Shown here: one piece after another, positions 13,305-13,373 of the stretch
Position numbering within the stretch: position 1 is the first letter of the stretch
Layout: each line of letters opens with the position of its first letter
Origin: Phyllobacteriaceae bacterium
GTDB lineage: Bacteria; Pseudomonadota; Alphaproteobacteria; Rhizobiales; Ancalomicrobiaceae
NCBI GenBank assembly: GCA_012517025.1
Contig: JAAYVT010000593.1
Span: 1-13,373 of the forward strand
Length of the DNA stretch: 13,373 bases
Reading direction: 5' to 3'
Program-made: the position numbers and the translations under genes
The notes under the pieces: generated by a model
Told to the model about the DNA's origin: nothing
Database searches by the model: none
What the model saw: the letters and a program-made list of their open reading frames with translations, nothing else

Positions 13305-13373
13305 GTGGGTGTCTCCGGAAACGAGATGCGGAAGGCGCTCATGAGGAAGCGGATCTGATCGGCGGCGTAGCGG
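13301..13373 (-). CDS. C-terminal end of an unidentified protein (starts outside the window)
   Basis: Reading frame open from the window edge to TGA at 13303-13301, giving 23 residues that end RISFPETPT. The stop overlaps the GTG start of the metallopeptidase gene as GTGA, the same coupling style seen between the next two genes, which is the main support for it being real. It is too short to identify a family. Confidence 0.5.
   Translation of the reverse strand, partial: RYAADQIRFLMSAFRISFPETPT
13313..13316 (-). promoter_or_regulatory. Ribosome binding site for the GTG-started metallopeptidase gene
   Basis: GGAG on the minus strand, 8 nt before the GTG at 13304 and inside the end of the upstream partial gene. 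It supports the GTG start over internal Met codons. Confidence 0.6.

Noticed and set aside
1..13373. Defence system, prophage, integron, CRISPR or biosynthetic cluster
   Set aside because: No integrase, transposase, nuclease, toxin-antitoxin pair, repeat-spacer array or modular synthase is visible; the gene set is ordinary metabolism, transport and envelope functions.

Overview
The window is a very GC-rich (about 70% by eye), gene-dense bacterial chromosome segment. Third positions are strongly G/C, genes often abut or overlap by 4 nt, and GTG starts follow strong Shine-Dalgarno sites. The Asd and IspZ protein sequences resemble those of Rhizobiales (Hyphomicrobiales), so the source is most likely an alphaproteobacterium of that order; the genus cannot be fixed from sequence alone. 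I see no rRNA, tRNA, CRISPR array, insertion sequence, prophage or integrase. The gene content looks like ordinary core and near-core chromosome, and no clearly undescribed system is present.

Layout. 1-1235 (minus): a truncated secreted hypothetical protein and a divergent SAM-methyltransferase-like protein. 1350-3523: the septation protein IspZ/YciB (plus), a LysE/RhtB exporter (minus, its stop codon touching that of ispZ), and a membrane PAP2 phosphatase resembling lipid A phosphatases (plus). 3495-7244 (minus): a complete TAXI-type TRAP transporter operon in the order binding protein, fused permease, DUF1850 protein. The permease and DUF1850 genes overlap by ATGA, and a strong stem-loop lies between the binding-protein and permease genes. 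7245-7747 is a 503-bp gene-free divergent region. 7748-9656 (plus): asd (aspartate-semialdehyde dehydrogenase), an almost ideal intrinsic terminator, then tam (trans-aconitate 2-methyltransferase). 9691-12208 (minus): leuD, a second LysE exporter, a RidA-family protein and a bestrophin-like (DUF4239) membrane protein, tightly spaced except for a strong hairpin after leuD. 12307-13373 (minus): the tail of an unknown gene, a zincin-like metallopeptidase and a secreted tandem SH3b-like protein, chained by two 4-nt overlaps.

How they fit together. Several genes concern amino-acid metabolism: asd (Lys/Met/Thr branch), leuD (leucine), RidA (removal of reactive enamine/imine by-products of amino-acid enzymes) and two LysE-type exporters. 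The TAXI-TRAP operon is a sodium- or proton-driven uptake system for an unidentified, probably organic-acid or amino-acid-like, substrate. The remaining genes concern the envelope or are of unknown role. The most useful leads are the post-transcriptional stem-loop in the TRAP operon, the leuD-LysE-RidA-DUF4239 neighbourhood, the His-to-Glu change in the PAP2 active-site motif, the zincin/SH3b gene pair, and a GCTA-type -10-like element at a near-constant distance before four start codons.
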